From CAZPKH01 sp964587165 (GTDB taxonomy: Bacteria; Bacteroidota; Bacteroidia; Bacteroidales; Muribaculaceae): a DNA stretch of 64,000 nucleotides. The translations under genes and the position numbers were made by a program. Positions within the stretch are counted from its first letter, which is position 1. Each line of letters opens with the position of its first letter. Shown piece after piece: positions 33,119 to 42,152 of the stretch. The notes beneath the pieces were generated by a model. That model was not told the DNA's origin. It ran no database searches and worked only from the letters and a program-made list of their open reading frames with translations. The stretch lies in assembly GCA_964587165.1 (NCBI GenBank), contig CAZPKH010000007.1, positions 1 through 64,000 on the forward strand. The letters are read 5' to 3'.

Positions 33119-34090
33119 TTATTGAAGCAATAAAGTTTTGACCCAGCGGTCTATACGAAGATTCTCTATATAGGGAGAAACTTCAAATTTCTTGTCCGAC
33201 AGAATAAAATCGACATCAACGACAGGATTCTCGGCATCGATTATTCTTATCTGGTCGGCCCTATAAAAAGGCATTCCGGTGATAAAGCTATTGGTAGTAA
33301 TTATTTTTTTCCCTTGCGCCAAAGCCCAAATGAAGCGAGGAGTAGTGCCGCCTTGCCCTTCACGACTTGTGTCAAGAATGCATCCGGAGGAAGCTATCAC
33401 AGAGTTGACCTGAGCAGGTGGAAGGGGTGTATGAATCTGATATTGCTCATCTATCTTATCCAAATGATTGGGGCTGTAAATATGGAATTTCTGACGCACC
33501 TGTGGATAATCTTTCAACTGCTTCAGCACCTCGGAGAGTACCTTGACACGATGCCCGTGAGCCGACCCTATCATCGAGATATCATACTTGTTGTCAGCCT
33601 TGTCAGCCGAAGATGGCAACCAATAGAATGGCAGGAATGGGATATTCGGTTCAACCGACTTACAATCGTTGAGATCGAATGAAAAAGCCTTATCGAAATA
33701 TTTTATACTATGGAAAAAATCTCTATAAGTGTTCGTATCCCAAACGTATATGCAGCTTCGCACAGCAGGATTCATCGCTTTCAGATGCTTTATAAGTGAT
33801 GGATGAAACGATGACCCGTTAATGCACAAAAGAAAATCAAACGGCCGCGACAATTCCTCTCTCTTTATTAGCTTTGCCCAATAGTTATGGCGAATCCGAA
33901 GTGTTGAGCTTAAAGCCTGTTTGATAATTCTTTTGACCCGTCGCGGAAATGAAGTAGGGCGTACACCATAGTCGAACGGCAGATCATGCCTGTCAGCGAT
34001 AAAAACCACCTCATGGCCCTGTCGCTCCATTTCGGAAATTATATCTTTCTGCAGATCGAGATATGTGGGGGCGAGGAAAAGGATTCTCAT
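33119..34090 (-). CDS. CgeB/DUF3880-like glycosyltransferase
   Basis: A 323-residue cytosolic protein with the two-domain GT-B look. The N-terminal Rossmann half starts MRILFLAPTYLDLQKDII; the middle holds SCIYVWDTNTYRDFF and FLPFYWLPSSADK; the C-terminal half has ISMIGSAHGHRVKVLSEVL and a nucleotide-sugar-binding-like LDTSREGQGGTTPRFIWALAQGKKIITTN. This resembles CgeB-type glycosyltransferases seen in Bacteroides surface-polysaccharide loci. Donor and acceptor are unknown. It overlaps wzy by four bases (ATGA) and precedes the acyltransferase. It is the only recognisable glycosyltransferase in the cluster. Confidence 0.7.
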   Translation of the reverse strand: MRILFLAPTYLDLQKDIISEMERQGHEVVFIADRHDLPFDYGVRPTSFPRRVKRIIKQALSSTLRIRHNYWAKLIKREELSRPFDFLLCINGSSFHPSLIKHLKAMNPAVRSCIYVWDTNTYRDFFHSIKYFDKAFSFDLNDCKSVEPNIPFLPFYWLPSSADKADNKYDISMIGSAHGHRVKVLSEVLKQLKDYPQVRQKFHIYSPNHLDKIDEQYQIHTPLPPAQVNSVIASSGCILDTSREGQGGTTPRFIWALAQGKKIITTNSFITGMPFYRADQIRIIDAENPVVDVDFILSDKKFEVSPYIENLRIDRWVKTLLLQ

Positions 34091-35424
34091 TTCTCTACAA
34101 GGTTTTGATTGGAATTCTTTTCATCCATCCCGCCGGAAGAAGTGTCGGATACTTTCTCCCGGAACGCAATTTTGACACAGCCGGATACCAGAAGAACAGC
34201 TATAAATACGATTAAGCTGCCATAACCGGACTTATTAAACCCGAATATACCTTGCAGTACAAGGTCGAAGTACCAGTAGATAAGAGCTATTTTCCAGTAG
34301 GTAATCTTTCGACTCCCCAGAAACAGGTTGAAGGCTAACGCAAGTAGAGCTATGATAACAAGCGCTTTCTCAACGCCGTATTCGATATACAGGTCGCCGA
34401 AAATAGTCTTGAAAGTACGTACGGGCACGCCTGTCACTCCCTCCCAATAGGAGTAGGCGCCCTGAAGGGCGGTATCGATTAGCTCCGGTCCACCTTTGAC
34501 GTAGGGGAATAAACGTGTTCCGTCGGGATGATACGACACGTGCTCGTAAAAGTTGTTCGACAGATTAGGGAACGGTTCCCCGAAGTATCGTACCACAGAT
34601 CCAAGCGGTGTCTCGGATTCACTGTCTGTATAGCGTGCCACCGAAGTTATGGCAGCATATACGGAGAACACTACAAGAAGAGATACACCCACGACCTTAA
34701 TGATGTGTTTATCGCCTAATCTCAGGTACCTGTAGAACAGTATCAGATAGAATCCGAATGCACAAAACGACAAGAACATATTCCCTCGCGATCCGAACGC
34801 AATGGCATTCGATACTTGAGCAACAAGCACAAGCAATATGATGGTATAGGCTCGGGCGCGAGAGATCCGGTTTTTCACAAGACCATAGAAAGCATACACC
34901 ATAAGAAACGGTGTAAGCGAATACATCAGATTGAGGTTGAAGTTGTTGAAAGCCAACAACATCATATTGCCTCCGTAGAGTATAGCCACAGAGTCGCCGT
35001 CGACATTCATGATGTCGTAGGTCTCATCCATACCCAGCGACATGGCGACAATAGCTTGTCCAACTTTAAGTGCGATAAATCCCAAAATATCAATGTACCA
35101 AATATATATACCGTACTTTAGCAGCGGACTGTCGAAGGGCACTGCCGAAAGGTTCATGTTGTCCAACTTCACTTTCCGCAAAGGGAGAATCAAAGCCACG
35201 ACAGATATAAAGCAGAAAATGTAAGGCTCAAGCACGACATAATTTTTGTCGCGAACGCTGAAAACAGCTTCATAAAGACCGTTGTTGAACACCACAATAC
35301 CCAAGGCAGCGATGATAGCGTAATAAATGGCCAGCGACGAGGCCACGGTGACACCCTGCTTGCGAACCATCCACCAAGCAAAGAGCAGATACATCACAAG
35401 GTTGAATATCAGGTTAGTATTCAT
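34087..35424 (-). CDS. Wzy-like polysaccharide repeat-unit polymerase
   Basis: A 445-residue membrane protein with 10-12 hydrophobic helices, separated by a large central loop around residues 230-320 (YHPDGTRLFPYVKGGPELIDTALQGAYSYW in pieces). This is the layout of O-antigen or oligosaccharide-repeat polymerases (Wzy/EpsG), which join repeat units on the periplasmic side. Wzy sequences diverge strongly, so the call depends partly on its position between the flippase and glycosyltransferase. I chose ATG 35424, which overlaps the flippase stop (ATGA) and begins MNTNLIFNLVMYLL; a start at 35622 would add 66 residues inside the wzx gene. Confidence 0.75.
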   Translation of the reverse strand: MNTNLIFNLVMYLLFAWWMVRKQGVTVASSLAIYYAIIAALGIVVFNNGLYEAVFSVRDKNYVVLEPYIFCFISVVALILPLRKVKLDNMNLSAVPFDSPLLKYGIYIWYIDILGFIALKVGQAIVAMSLGMDETYDIMNVDGDSVAILYGGNMMLLAFNNFNLNLMYSLTPFLMVYAFYGLVKNRISRARAYTIILLVLVAQVSNAIAFGSRGNMFLSFCAFGFYLILFYRYLRLGDKHIIKVVGVSLLVVFSVYAAITSVARYTDSESETPLGSVVRYFGEPFPNLSNNFYEHVSYHPDGTRLFPYVKGGPELIDTALQGAYSYWEGVTGVPVRTFKTIFGDLYIEYGVEKALVIIALLALAFNLFLGSRKITYWKIALIYWYFDLVLQGIFGFNKSGYGSLIVFIAVLLVSGCVKIAFREKVSDTSSGGMDEKNSNQNLVEK

Positions 35425-36950
35425 CTGTGCAATTTCTGTTTTATAGTTTGTAAGAGCCGCTGCCGCTCCTGTCGTTGCAATCCGAGCATTACTATAGCTG
35501 TTATAGCCACTATTTCGAAGAGTACGACAACGCAAAGCATTTCCGGGAGAGAATGTCGTATGAATATCGAGGCTGCCAATATTCCGCATACCGGTATAAC
35601 CGATGTGCATACAATAGGCCATATCACCGACTTAAGGTACTCGCCGAGGGGGAAAGCTGTCAGCCTGTGGAGCACCGCAAGCCCTATGCCAAAATTCACA
35701 ATACCGCGGAAAATAAATCTGGAGAAGAACACAAGCGTGTAGCCGAGCCCGCACCAAAGCATAATATATGTCACCACGATATTTGCCAAAAACGATAGCG
35801 TGATATATATCTGATAATTGCGTATGCGGCCGGTTGCCCCTATAGCGAAAAAGAATGCTCCGCTTGTGGCATCGAGCACCGAGCATGCAAGTATGATCTG
35901 CGAGAATGCACTTGCAAATGGCGGCACATCCTTAAGCCAAAGCGACAGGATCTCGGAATTGTAAACTATCAGGGGCACCGATATCAGAAATATCAGGAAA
36001 TACGAATATTTGGAAGCGTTGCATACCAACTGATAGTATCGTTGCAACTCTCCGGCTGAAAACAGCTTAACAATCTGAGGTTTGAAAGCAGTCTGAAATC
36101 CGTACACAAACTGCATCACAGCCTGATTCACCTGATTAGCCACGCCGATTGCTGCATTAAGCACCACGCCACAGAACCAGTTGAATATAAGGCCTATTCC
36201 CGACTCGGAGACAACCGACCCCACATTGCCGAGCAGACTCCAGCTTGAGAATGCAAAGAGTCCGAAAAATGCAGATTTGTCGTGCGGCCGCACAAACCGG
36301 CACATCTCAAAATGACGGAGAGCGTAGACACGGTAGAATATGAATATCAGCAGTGCGTTGAGCGCCATGGCAGCTGCATAAAGCTCGAGCTTGTCGCCGG
36401 GAAGATACAGGAGAGATATAACAAGTCCGAGTTTCAGAACTCCTTCATATATGCTTATCTTGGCAAAGACCGACATGCGCTCGTATGCTATGATACACGC
36501 TGTATACGGTATCTGGAACATCTGGAGCAGAAACGTAGCGAGACTGAACTGCATGACAACCGATGCGGCACTAAACCGCCCCGGAGGGATATTGAGCCGA
36601 TCTCCCCATAACAGCCAGAAGAACTCGATCAGGACAACAGCCGCTACTCCGAGCACCATAAAACAGATAGTGACTGCAGAGTAAAGGTTGCGCATACGCT
36701 GCAGATCGTCGCCCTGCCCTATCTCATAAGTAAGATAGCGCAAAGCCGTGTCGTTTAGCGCATTCCGCAGGAAAGAGAAGCAGACGATGATTGTCGCCAC
36801 AAGGTTGTATATACCGTAGTCGTCTACTCCAAGAATCTCCAGTATCAATCGGCCTACATACAAGTTTATCGCCATCAGCACGATCATCCTCATGTAGAGG
36901 AACACGGCGTTAACGGCAATACGCTTGTTTGACTGAAGATTCTGAACCAT
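35421..36950 (-). CDS. Wzx-like oligosaccharide flippase (polysaccharide biosynthesis protein)
   Basis: A 509-residue integral membrane protein with about 12-14 helices, of the MOP/PST superfamily that flips lipid-linked repeat units across the inner membrane. The N-terminus RIAVNAVFLYMRMIVLMAINLYVGRLILEILGVDDYGIYNLV is a typical family start, read in pieces; the middle FSSWSLLGNVGSVVSESG is the second characteristic region. ATG 36950 gives the better N-terminus (MVQNLQSNKRIAVNA). It is separated by 100 bases from wzc, the widest gap inside the operon, and overlaps wzy by four bases. Confidence 0.85.
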   Translation of the reverse strand: MVQNLQSNKRIAVNAVFLYMRMIVLMAINLYVGRLILEILGVDDYGIYNLVATIIVCFSFLRNALNDTALRYLTYEIGQGDDLQRMRNLYSAVTICFMVLGVAAVVLIEFFWLLWGDRLNIPPGRFSAASVVMQFSLATFLLQMFQIPYTACIIAYERMSVFAKISIYEGVLKLGLVISLLYLPGDKLELYAAAMALNALLIFIFYRVYALRHFEMCRFVRPHDKSAFFGLFAFSSWSLLGNVGSVVSESGIGLIFNWFCGVVLNAAIGVANQVNQAVMQFVYGFQTAFKPQIVKLFSAGELQRYYQLVCNASKYSYFLIFLISVPLIVYNSEILSLWLKDVPPFASAFSQIILACSVLDATSGAFFFAIGATGRIRNYQIYITLSFLANIVVTYIMLWCGLGYTLVFFSRFIFRGIVNFGIGLAVLHRLTAFPLGEYLKSVIWPIVCTSVIPVCGILAASIFIRHSLPEMLCVVVLFEIVAITAIVMLGLQRQERQRLLQTIKQKLHR

Positions 36951-37050
36951 GCTTAGATATTGACAATAAGGATACGCATCTAACATCTGAGCGCCGAAGC
37001 ATCCCCGGTAAACAAGGCGACACTACGGCGCATCAGGCTATGGCATTATA

Positions 37051-39429
37051 TTATTTATCGGTGTGATAATAAGCATTACGGCCACTCTGGAAATAGCTTG
37101 AGTTGCGGTAATCCACACCGTTGAGCACCAATGCAAGATTGGTAAGTGTCTTCTGCTGATATAGTTCGTTAAGCTCGCCCACTTCATCTTTCTTGAACAG
37201 ACCTGCGCGTATCACAAGCACAGTGAGGTCGGCATAATGATTTGCGATCTGCGTATCGGCGAGCATACCTAATGGCGGGCAGTCGAGCAGTATGTAGTCG
37301 AAACGCTCACGCAGATGTGTCATAAGATTCTCAAATCTTCCGTTCTCGAGCAACTCGGTAGGATTCGGAGGGATATTGCCTACAGGGATAATTGAGAGAT
37401 TTTCGGCTCCGGGGTATTCGTGGATTATACCGTCAATATCGTCGGTCATGTTGCTGAGATAATCAGCGAGACCCATCGGAGGCATACCTATATAAGCCGA
37501 TGTCGATGCGTGGCGCATATCACAGTCGACCACCAGACAACGGGAGTTACGCATACCGAACACCATACCGAGGTTCACAGCAATGAACGATTTGCCCGAT
37601 CCGGGGTTGAAAGAAGTGATGGCTACAACTTTGCGCCATGTATCCTTACCGAGCATCATGCTCAGGTTGGTACGCAGGATGCGGAACGACTCGTTAATCA
37701 CATTGTTTGAACCTTTGCGGATCACAACAAGATTTTTAGTATCGCCACTCCGGCGCATCTTGCGGAAGATGTTTTTATACCAGGTCTTGCCGGTGCCCAT
37801 AGCCGTAATTTCGGCAAGGAAAGGAATCTTTACCTTGGCAATATCAGCGCGCGACTGTATGGTAGTGACGAGCATGCTGCGGACGATAAAGAAAGCGTAG
37901 GGTATCAACAGACCGATCAGGAAAGCAGCAAGCATTATCACCTTCTTGCGGGGCGAGATCGGCTTTTTTTCACCATTGGGCTGCTTGATGATACGGTTGT
38001 TGAAAGCCGAGTATGAGTTTGAGAGCTCATTCTCCTCGAGCTTCTGCAACAGGTAGATATATATTGACTGCTTAACCTTCTGTTCACGCTCTACGGAGAG
38101 GAGATATTTTGCTTGCTTCGGGTTGGCCACGATATGATCTACGGCCTTATTCTCAAGTCCCTGCATGCTCTGGCGCTGCTGCTCAAGATTCATCTTCTGA
38201 GCCTCGAATGCCGATAAAATTGAAGTCTGAAGGGTGCGGAGCTGTGCGTCGTAGTCGGCCACAAGGGGGTTGGAGGTACCACTGTTGGCAGCAGTGCGGT
38301 TTCGATCGAGCAGGATTGTATTATACTCCTGAACATGCTTGGCTATCACCGAGTTGTCGAAATCAGTCACGGCCGGAATCGGCTGATCAGGCGGCAGATT
38401 CTTAAGCACTCGCTCTAATTCATTAGTGAAATAGAGCTGAGTATTGATATCGAGCAGATTGCGGTTTGCATCAATAGCCTCATCGAAATAAGCCTTTCCG
38501 GAGAAGCTAAGGTCGGGGAGAAGGTTGGATGATTTAAAGTTGGAGATATTGGTGTCGACAGTATCAAGATCGACAGAAATATCAGCAAGGCGACCGCGGA
38601 TGAACGCCGACGAACTCTCGTTGATACTGTTCTTATCTTCGATCCAATCATCATTATAAGCCTTGACAAGGCTGCGGAGCAGACTGTCGGCACGCGGGCG
38701 CGATGTATCCTTTATGGAGAGCTCGATGATACTCGATTTGTTGTCGACAGTCACGGCCGATACACGCTCGCAGTAGTCGAGAGCGGCATTATAAGTGTCC
38801 TGATGCGAGTACAGAATTGTGAGCGGACGTTCAGCCTTGGCATAAGATGGAGTCTTGACGATCTTAATATCGCCAACAGGTGTAGAGACGGTTTTGTCGA
38901 AAACTGTCGAAACCTCGTCGCTGAAATCGTCAATGTCAAGAATGAAATTCGACAGGGTGATATGGTTGTCTTTGTCGACTTCGATCTTGAATGACAGGAA
39001 CTCATTTTCATATTCCGGCGAAAGGATGACCTTCAGAGGTATGGAGTCGCCGTAAAGGCTCGTTTTCTTAAGCCATTTTTTACGCACATATGAATTGTTG
39101 AGATCCATCTCCTTCACCACCTTCTCCATAAGGTCAGGCGATTTGATGACGTTCAGCTCATTGTAGAGGTTGGACGACTGATTGAACATCTCAAATCCGG
39201 AGAAACCTCCCAGCGCCCCTCCGAGGGCAGCAGGAGCATCGTCTGCCTTGATGAGAAGCTGGGTAGAGCGTTCGTATACCGGATTGGTGGACTTGAGATA
39301 TACAAAAGCTAATCCGCAGCATACTGCTACCGAGAGAAGATACCAGAGCCAGTGGATCTTAACTTGCTGAACGAAACTCTTTAGGCTGATAATGTCTTTT
39401 TCCTGATTCTTATCGTTGTCTGAAGCCAT
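37051..39429 (-). CDS. Wzc-like polysaccharide co-polymerase and tyrosine autokinase
   Basis: A 792-residue inner-membrane protein that controls chain length and export of the polysaccharide. An N-terminal Wzz domain has its first membrane helix at about residues 30-50, a long periplasmic coiled-coil region follows, and the second helix lies near residue 510 (VIMLAAFLIGLLIPYAFFIV). The cytosolic BY-kinase domain has Walker A SFNPGSGKSFIAVNLG, Walker A' CLVVDCDMRHAS and Walker B YILLDCPPLG. The C-terminus carries the tyrosine cluster used for autophosphorylation (DYRNSSYFQSGRNAYYHTDK). No Wzb-type phosphatase is encoded nearby. It follows wza by nine bases. Confidence 0.93.
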   Translation of the reverse strand: MASDNDKNQEKDIISLKSFVQQVKIHWLWYLLSVAVCCGLAFVYLKSTNPVYERSTQLLIKADDAPAALGGALGGFSGFEMFNQSSNLYNELNVIKSPDLMEKVVKEMDLNNSYVRKKWLKKTSLYGDSIPLKVILSPEYENEFLSFKIEVDKDNHITLSNFILDIDDFSDEVSTVFDKTVSTPVGDIKIVKTPSYAKAERPLTILYSHQDTYNAALDYCERVSAVTVDNKSSIIELSIKDTSRPRADSLLRSLVKAYNDDWIEDKNSINESSSAFIRGRLADISVDLDTVDTNISNFKSSNLLPDLSFSGKAYFDEAIDANRNLLDINTQLYFTNELERVLKNLPPDQPIPAVTDFDNSVIAKHVQEYNTILLDRNRTAANSGTSNPLVADYDAQLRTLQTSILSAFEAQKMNLEQQRQSMQGLENKAVDHIVANPKQAKYLLSVEREQKVKQSIYIYLLQKLEENELSNSYSAFNNRIIKQPNGEKKPISPRKKVIMLAAFLIGLLIPYAFFIVRSMLVTTIQSRADIAKVKIPFLAEITAMGTGKTWYKNIFRKMRRSGDTKNLVVIRKGSNNVINESFRILRTNLSMMLGKDTWRKVVAITSFNPGSGKSFIAVNLGMVFGMRNSRCLVVDCDMRHASTSAYIGMPPMGLADYLSNMTDDIDGIIHEYPGAENLSIIPVGNIPPNPTELLENGRFENLMTHLRERFDYILLDCPPLGMLADTQIANHYADLTVLVIRAGLFKKDEVGELNELYQQKTLTNLALVLNGVDYRNSSYFQSGRNAYYHTDK

Positions 39430-39438
39430 AGCATCGGA

Positions 39439-40239
39439 TTATTTGAAGATGAGTACGCCGATTGTTGCGAGGACAGAGGTGAGTGAGAGCCAGAAAGAAG
39501 CCGACACAAGATTGTTTCCGTTGACGGTCGATTGGCGTACGCGGGCTGAGTTTGGTTCGACATAGACCACATCGTTCTGCTGCAGATAAAACGCAGGGCT
39601 ACCGTAAGTCTTTTCGGCAGAGGTGAGGTCGATGACGTAGGTATGCTGGGTATCGCCTTCGCGGCGGGTCACACGAACATTATCACGCCTGCCGTTGATT
39701 GTGAGGTCGCCGGCAGAAGCAAGTGCTTCGAGTATGTTCAGGTTGTCTTTGTCGATGGGGTATTTTCCGGGAGTATTGACCTCGCCAAGCACCGATACCG
39801 AGAGATTTTCAAACTCTACCGTCACAATAGCATCCTTGACTATATCTTTCTGTGCAAGCATCTGCTGAATCGTCTCGGCGAGCTCGTCGCGGGTCATTCC
39901 GGCCACATGTATCTTGCCGAGCACCGGGAAATTGATGTCGCCGTTGCGATCAATGGTATATCCGGCAAGCCCCTGATAGTTTCCGGCATTGCCGGGAGTA
40001 CCCACGTTGCGGCTGATGAAAGGCAGGTTGAGCATATTAACGTTAGAGGCTTCGCGGCTATTGACGAGGATCAGTACTTTATCCTCGGGCCGCAGTCGAA
40101 TATTCTCCTGCTTTGCTATGCTGACAAGCTCTTTGTCGACAGTGTCCTGGAAGTAGGTCACATTCTTTGGAGTGCTGCACGATGTCATGGCCATAAGTGA
40201 GGCAAGAGCTCCACACAGCAACAGTTTTGACAGATTCAT
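39439..40239 (-). CDS. Wza-like polysaccharide export lipoprotein
   Basis: A 266-residue outer-membrane export protein. Signal peptide II with lipobox ending at Cys21 (LMAMTSC). A polysaccharide-export domain starts around residue 45 (RLRPEDKVLILVNSREASN), and an SLBB domain at about 145-230 (VLGEVNTPGKYPIDKDNLNILEALASAGDL in pieces). A C-terminal hydrophobic helix (SFWLSLTSVLATIGVLIF) would span a membrane. Wza octamers form the outer-membrane channel for capsule or exopolysaccharide. It is the first gene of the operon, with its start about 110 bases after the promoter. Confidence 0.92.
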   Translation of the reverse strand: MNLSKLLLCGALASLMAMTSCSTPKNVTYFQDTVDKELVSIAKQENIRLRPEDKVLILVNSREASNVNMLNLPFISRNVGTPGNAGNYQGLAGYTIDRNGDINFPVLGKIHVAGMTRDELAETIQQMLAQKDIVKDAIVTVEFENLSVSVLGEVNTPGKYPIDKDNLNILEALASAGDLTINGRRDNVRVTRREGDTQHTYVIDLTSAEKTYGSPAFYLQQNDVVYVEPNSARVRQSTVNGNNLVSASFWLSLTSVLATIGVLIFK

Positions 40240-40302
40240 CTATTTGTGGTTAATGAATGGTTCAAGTTTAATGACGGGAGAGAGTGGTTCACAATATGTA
40301 AA

Positions 40303-40314
40303 CGACAGTTGTCG
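40303..40314 (-). promoter_or_regulatory. Palindromic site in the wza leader
   Basis: CGACAGTTGTCG is a near-perfect inverted repeat (arms CGACA/TGTCG) within the roughly 110-base untranslated leader. It might be an operator or RNA structure element for the polysaccharide operon; no binding protein is encoded nearby. Confidence 0.3.
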
Positions 40315-40357
40315 CAGATTTTGTATACTGTTATGTAAAAAAATCTTTAAAGTCGTG

Positions 40358-40389
40358 CAAAGGTACACATTTTGGGCGTAACTGACAAA
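40358..40389 (-). promoter_or_regulatory. Promoter of the exopolysaccharide operon
   Basis: On the minus strand TTTG (40389-40386), exactly 20 bases, then TACCTTTG (40365-40358). Both boxes are perfect matches. It lies immediately after the tatD stop codon. Confidence 0.8.
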
Positions 40390-40404
40390 TATCGTAACAT
40401 CTCC

Positions 40405-41187
40405 TTAGCTCTTTAGCTTGAAAAGGGTCTCGGCATTTGCAGTCGTTGCCTCGGCTACATCTTCGGCAGAAATATTCAGATGAGCGGCAATGTGGTTGAG
40501 AGTATGAATAATATAGGCCGACTCGTTGCGGCGTCCGCGCATAGGCACAGGGGCGAGATACGGTGCGTCGGTCTCAAGCAGAATGCGGTCGAGTCCTATC
40601 GCAGGGAGAGTGTCGCGAAGCTTTGAGTTGCGGAAAGTCACTATACCGTTGATACCGAAATAGATATCGGGGGCTACAGCACGGATGGCTTCTACATCTT
40701 CGGGCGTTCCGCCGAAGCTGTGCATCACGCCTCTCGGTATTTTCGGCAGAGTAGTCAGTACATCGAGAATTTCTGGCTGAGCTTCGCGACAATGTATTAT
40801 GACTGGCAAATCAAGATCGGTAGCCATGCGGCATTGCTCGGCGAAAGCTTGCATCTGCTCTTTCAGGAAGCTGCGGTCCCAATACAGATCAATCCCGATC
40901 TCACCTATTGCTACCATATCGGACGTTCGGCTGATCTGCGACTTTATTATATCGAGCTGCGCTTTCCAATCGGCCTTAACTTCCGTAGGGTGCAACCCGA
41001 GTGCAAGACGGATATTTGACGGGAATTTGTCGCGCAGCCCGGCCATCAGCTCCAGTGAAGAAGCGTCGATGCCCGGAAATACCATATACCCTACACCGGC
41101 ATCGAGTGCGCGTCGCACAGCCTCAACACCATGTCCGTCGGCATCAAAGTCGGGCAGGTATAGGTGGGTATGAGTATCGACTACCAT
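40405..41187 (-). CDS. tatD: TatD family metal-dependent hydrolase
   Basis: A 260-residue TIM-barrel hydrolase of the TatD DNase family. The first metal ligands are VDTHTHLYL at residues 3-11 (His6, His8), followed by the Glu in IGEIGIDLYW, His in VIIHCREA, HSFGG, and the Asp in LLETDAPYL. TatD-type enzymes act as 3'-5' exonucleases or D-aminoacyl-related hydrolases; exact role here unknown. I use ATG 41187, which overlaps the stop of the polyprenyl synthase gene by one base (TGATG); the longer frame to 41313 would add 42 residues inside that gene. Confidence 0.92.
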   Translation of the reverse strand: MVVDTHTHLYLPDFDADGHGVEAVRRALDAGVGYMVFPGIDASSLELMAGLRDKFPSNIRLALGLHPTEVKADWKAQLDIIKSQISRTSDMVAIGEIGIDLYWDRSFLKEQMQAFAEQCRMATDLDLPVIIHCREAQPEILDVLTTLPKIPRGVMHSFGGTPEDVEAIRAVAPDIYFGINGIVTFRNSKLRDTLPAIGLDRILLETDAPYLAPVPMRGRRNESAYIIHTLNHIAAHLNISAEDVAEATTANAETLFKLKS

Positions 41188-42152
41188 CAATGCGAGCGGG
41201 TGATCGTATTCATGGCAAGCTGCCGGAAGAAGTTCTTGGCTTCCGGAGCAAGAGTAGTCGATTCGATTATACCGATAGCCTGCTCGGCGTATGAACGTAT
41301 CAGGTCCGAGCAACGCTCCTTCAAAGAGAGCGAGTCGTATATACCTCTCACTTCCACCACTTTATCTTCATCATCAGGCTTACCCGTGACGATTATCTCC
41401 TCAATACGCCCTGAGATGTCCTCGGCCAGAGCTGTGATAAGGAGCCATGTTTTTTTGTCGTTGATTATGTCGCCACCCACACGTTTACCGAACACTATAG
41501 GGTCGCCGTATGTGTCGAGGAGGTCGTCGCGCAATTGAAATGCCATGCCGAGCATTACGCCGTAGTCGTAAAGCTGCTGCTCCAAAGTCCGGCCGGCACC
41601 CGCCATTATCGCCCCCATGCGGCATGCACACCCTAAAAGAACTGATGTCTTGAGCCGTATCATCTCAAGATATTGCTCGACCGTCACATCCAGATCTGAC
41701 TCGAAATCCATGTCAAGCTGCTGACCTTCATAGATCTGAAGTGCCGTGTCGTTGAAGAGCGCAAGTGCGTCGTCAAGGTGGTCGCCTGCACTCTTTGCTA
41801 TCTGTCGGGTAGCAATGGTGAGCATCGCGTCGCCCGAGAGGATCGCTATCCGCTCGTTCCAGCGCAGATGCACCGTCGGACGGCCGCGGCGCATATCCGC
41901 ATGGTCCATCACATCATCATGCAGCAGAGTAAAGTTGTGAAACAGCTCAATGCCGACAGCCTGATTCAGAGCCGTCGCCGGCTCGGCACCGCAGGCCTGA
42001 GCGGCGGCAATGGCAAGCACCGGGCGGATGCGTTTTCCTCCGCCATCGAGAGTATAGCGTATTGGGTCGTAAAGACCTGCCGGCGAAGCGGGGAGCTGCA
42101 ATGATTTCACAGCCTCCTCGACCATATCGGCATATGAGTTGTAGTCAAGCAT
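41187..42152 (-). CDS. Short-chain polyprenyl diphosphate synthase
   Basis: A 321-residue all-helical prenyltransferase that condenses isopentenyl diphosphate with an allylic diphosphate. The first aspartate-rich motif is LLHDDVMDHADMRRG and the second is FQLRDDLLDTYGD; GGGKRIRPVLAIAAAQ holds the substrate-binding residues. The two residues just before the first DDxxD (Leu-His) plus the small neighbouring residues do not fix the product length. Farnesyl or geranylgeranyl diphosphate is likely. Translationally coupled to lysC (one-base overlap) and tatD. Confidence 0.9.
   Translation of the reverse strand: MLDYNSYADMVEEAVKSLQLPASPAGLYDPIRYTLDGGGKRIRPVLAIAAAQACGAEPATALNQAVGIELFHNFTLLHDDVMDHADMRRGRPTVHLRWNERIAILSGDAMLTIATRQIAKSAGDHLDDALALFNDTALQIYEGQQLDMDFESDLDVTVEQYLEMIRLKTSVLLGCACRMGAIMAGAGRTLEQQLYDYGVMLGMAFQLRDDLLDTYGDPIVFGKRVGGDIINDKKTWLLITALAEDISGRIEEIIVTGKPDDEDKVVEVRGIYDSLSLKERCSDLIRSYAEQAIGIIESTTLAPEAKNFFRQLAMNTITRSH

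Noticed and set aside
35425..35622. 66-residue N-terminal extension of the Wzy-like protein
   Set aside because: It lies inside the wzx reading frame, is not hydrophobic, and the ATG at 35424 overlaps the wzx stop in the standard ATGA form.
32493..40389. Possible capsule locus with UpxY/UpxZ control as in Bacteroides
   Set aside because: No NusG-like or UpxZ-like gene is found before wza; the promoter sequence has no flanking inverted repeats that would suggest invertible control.
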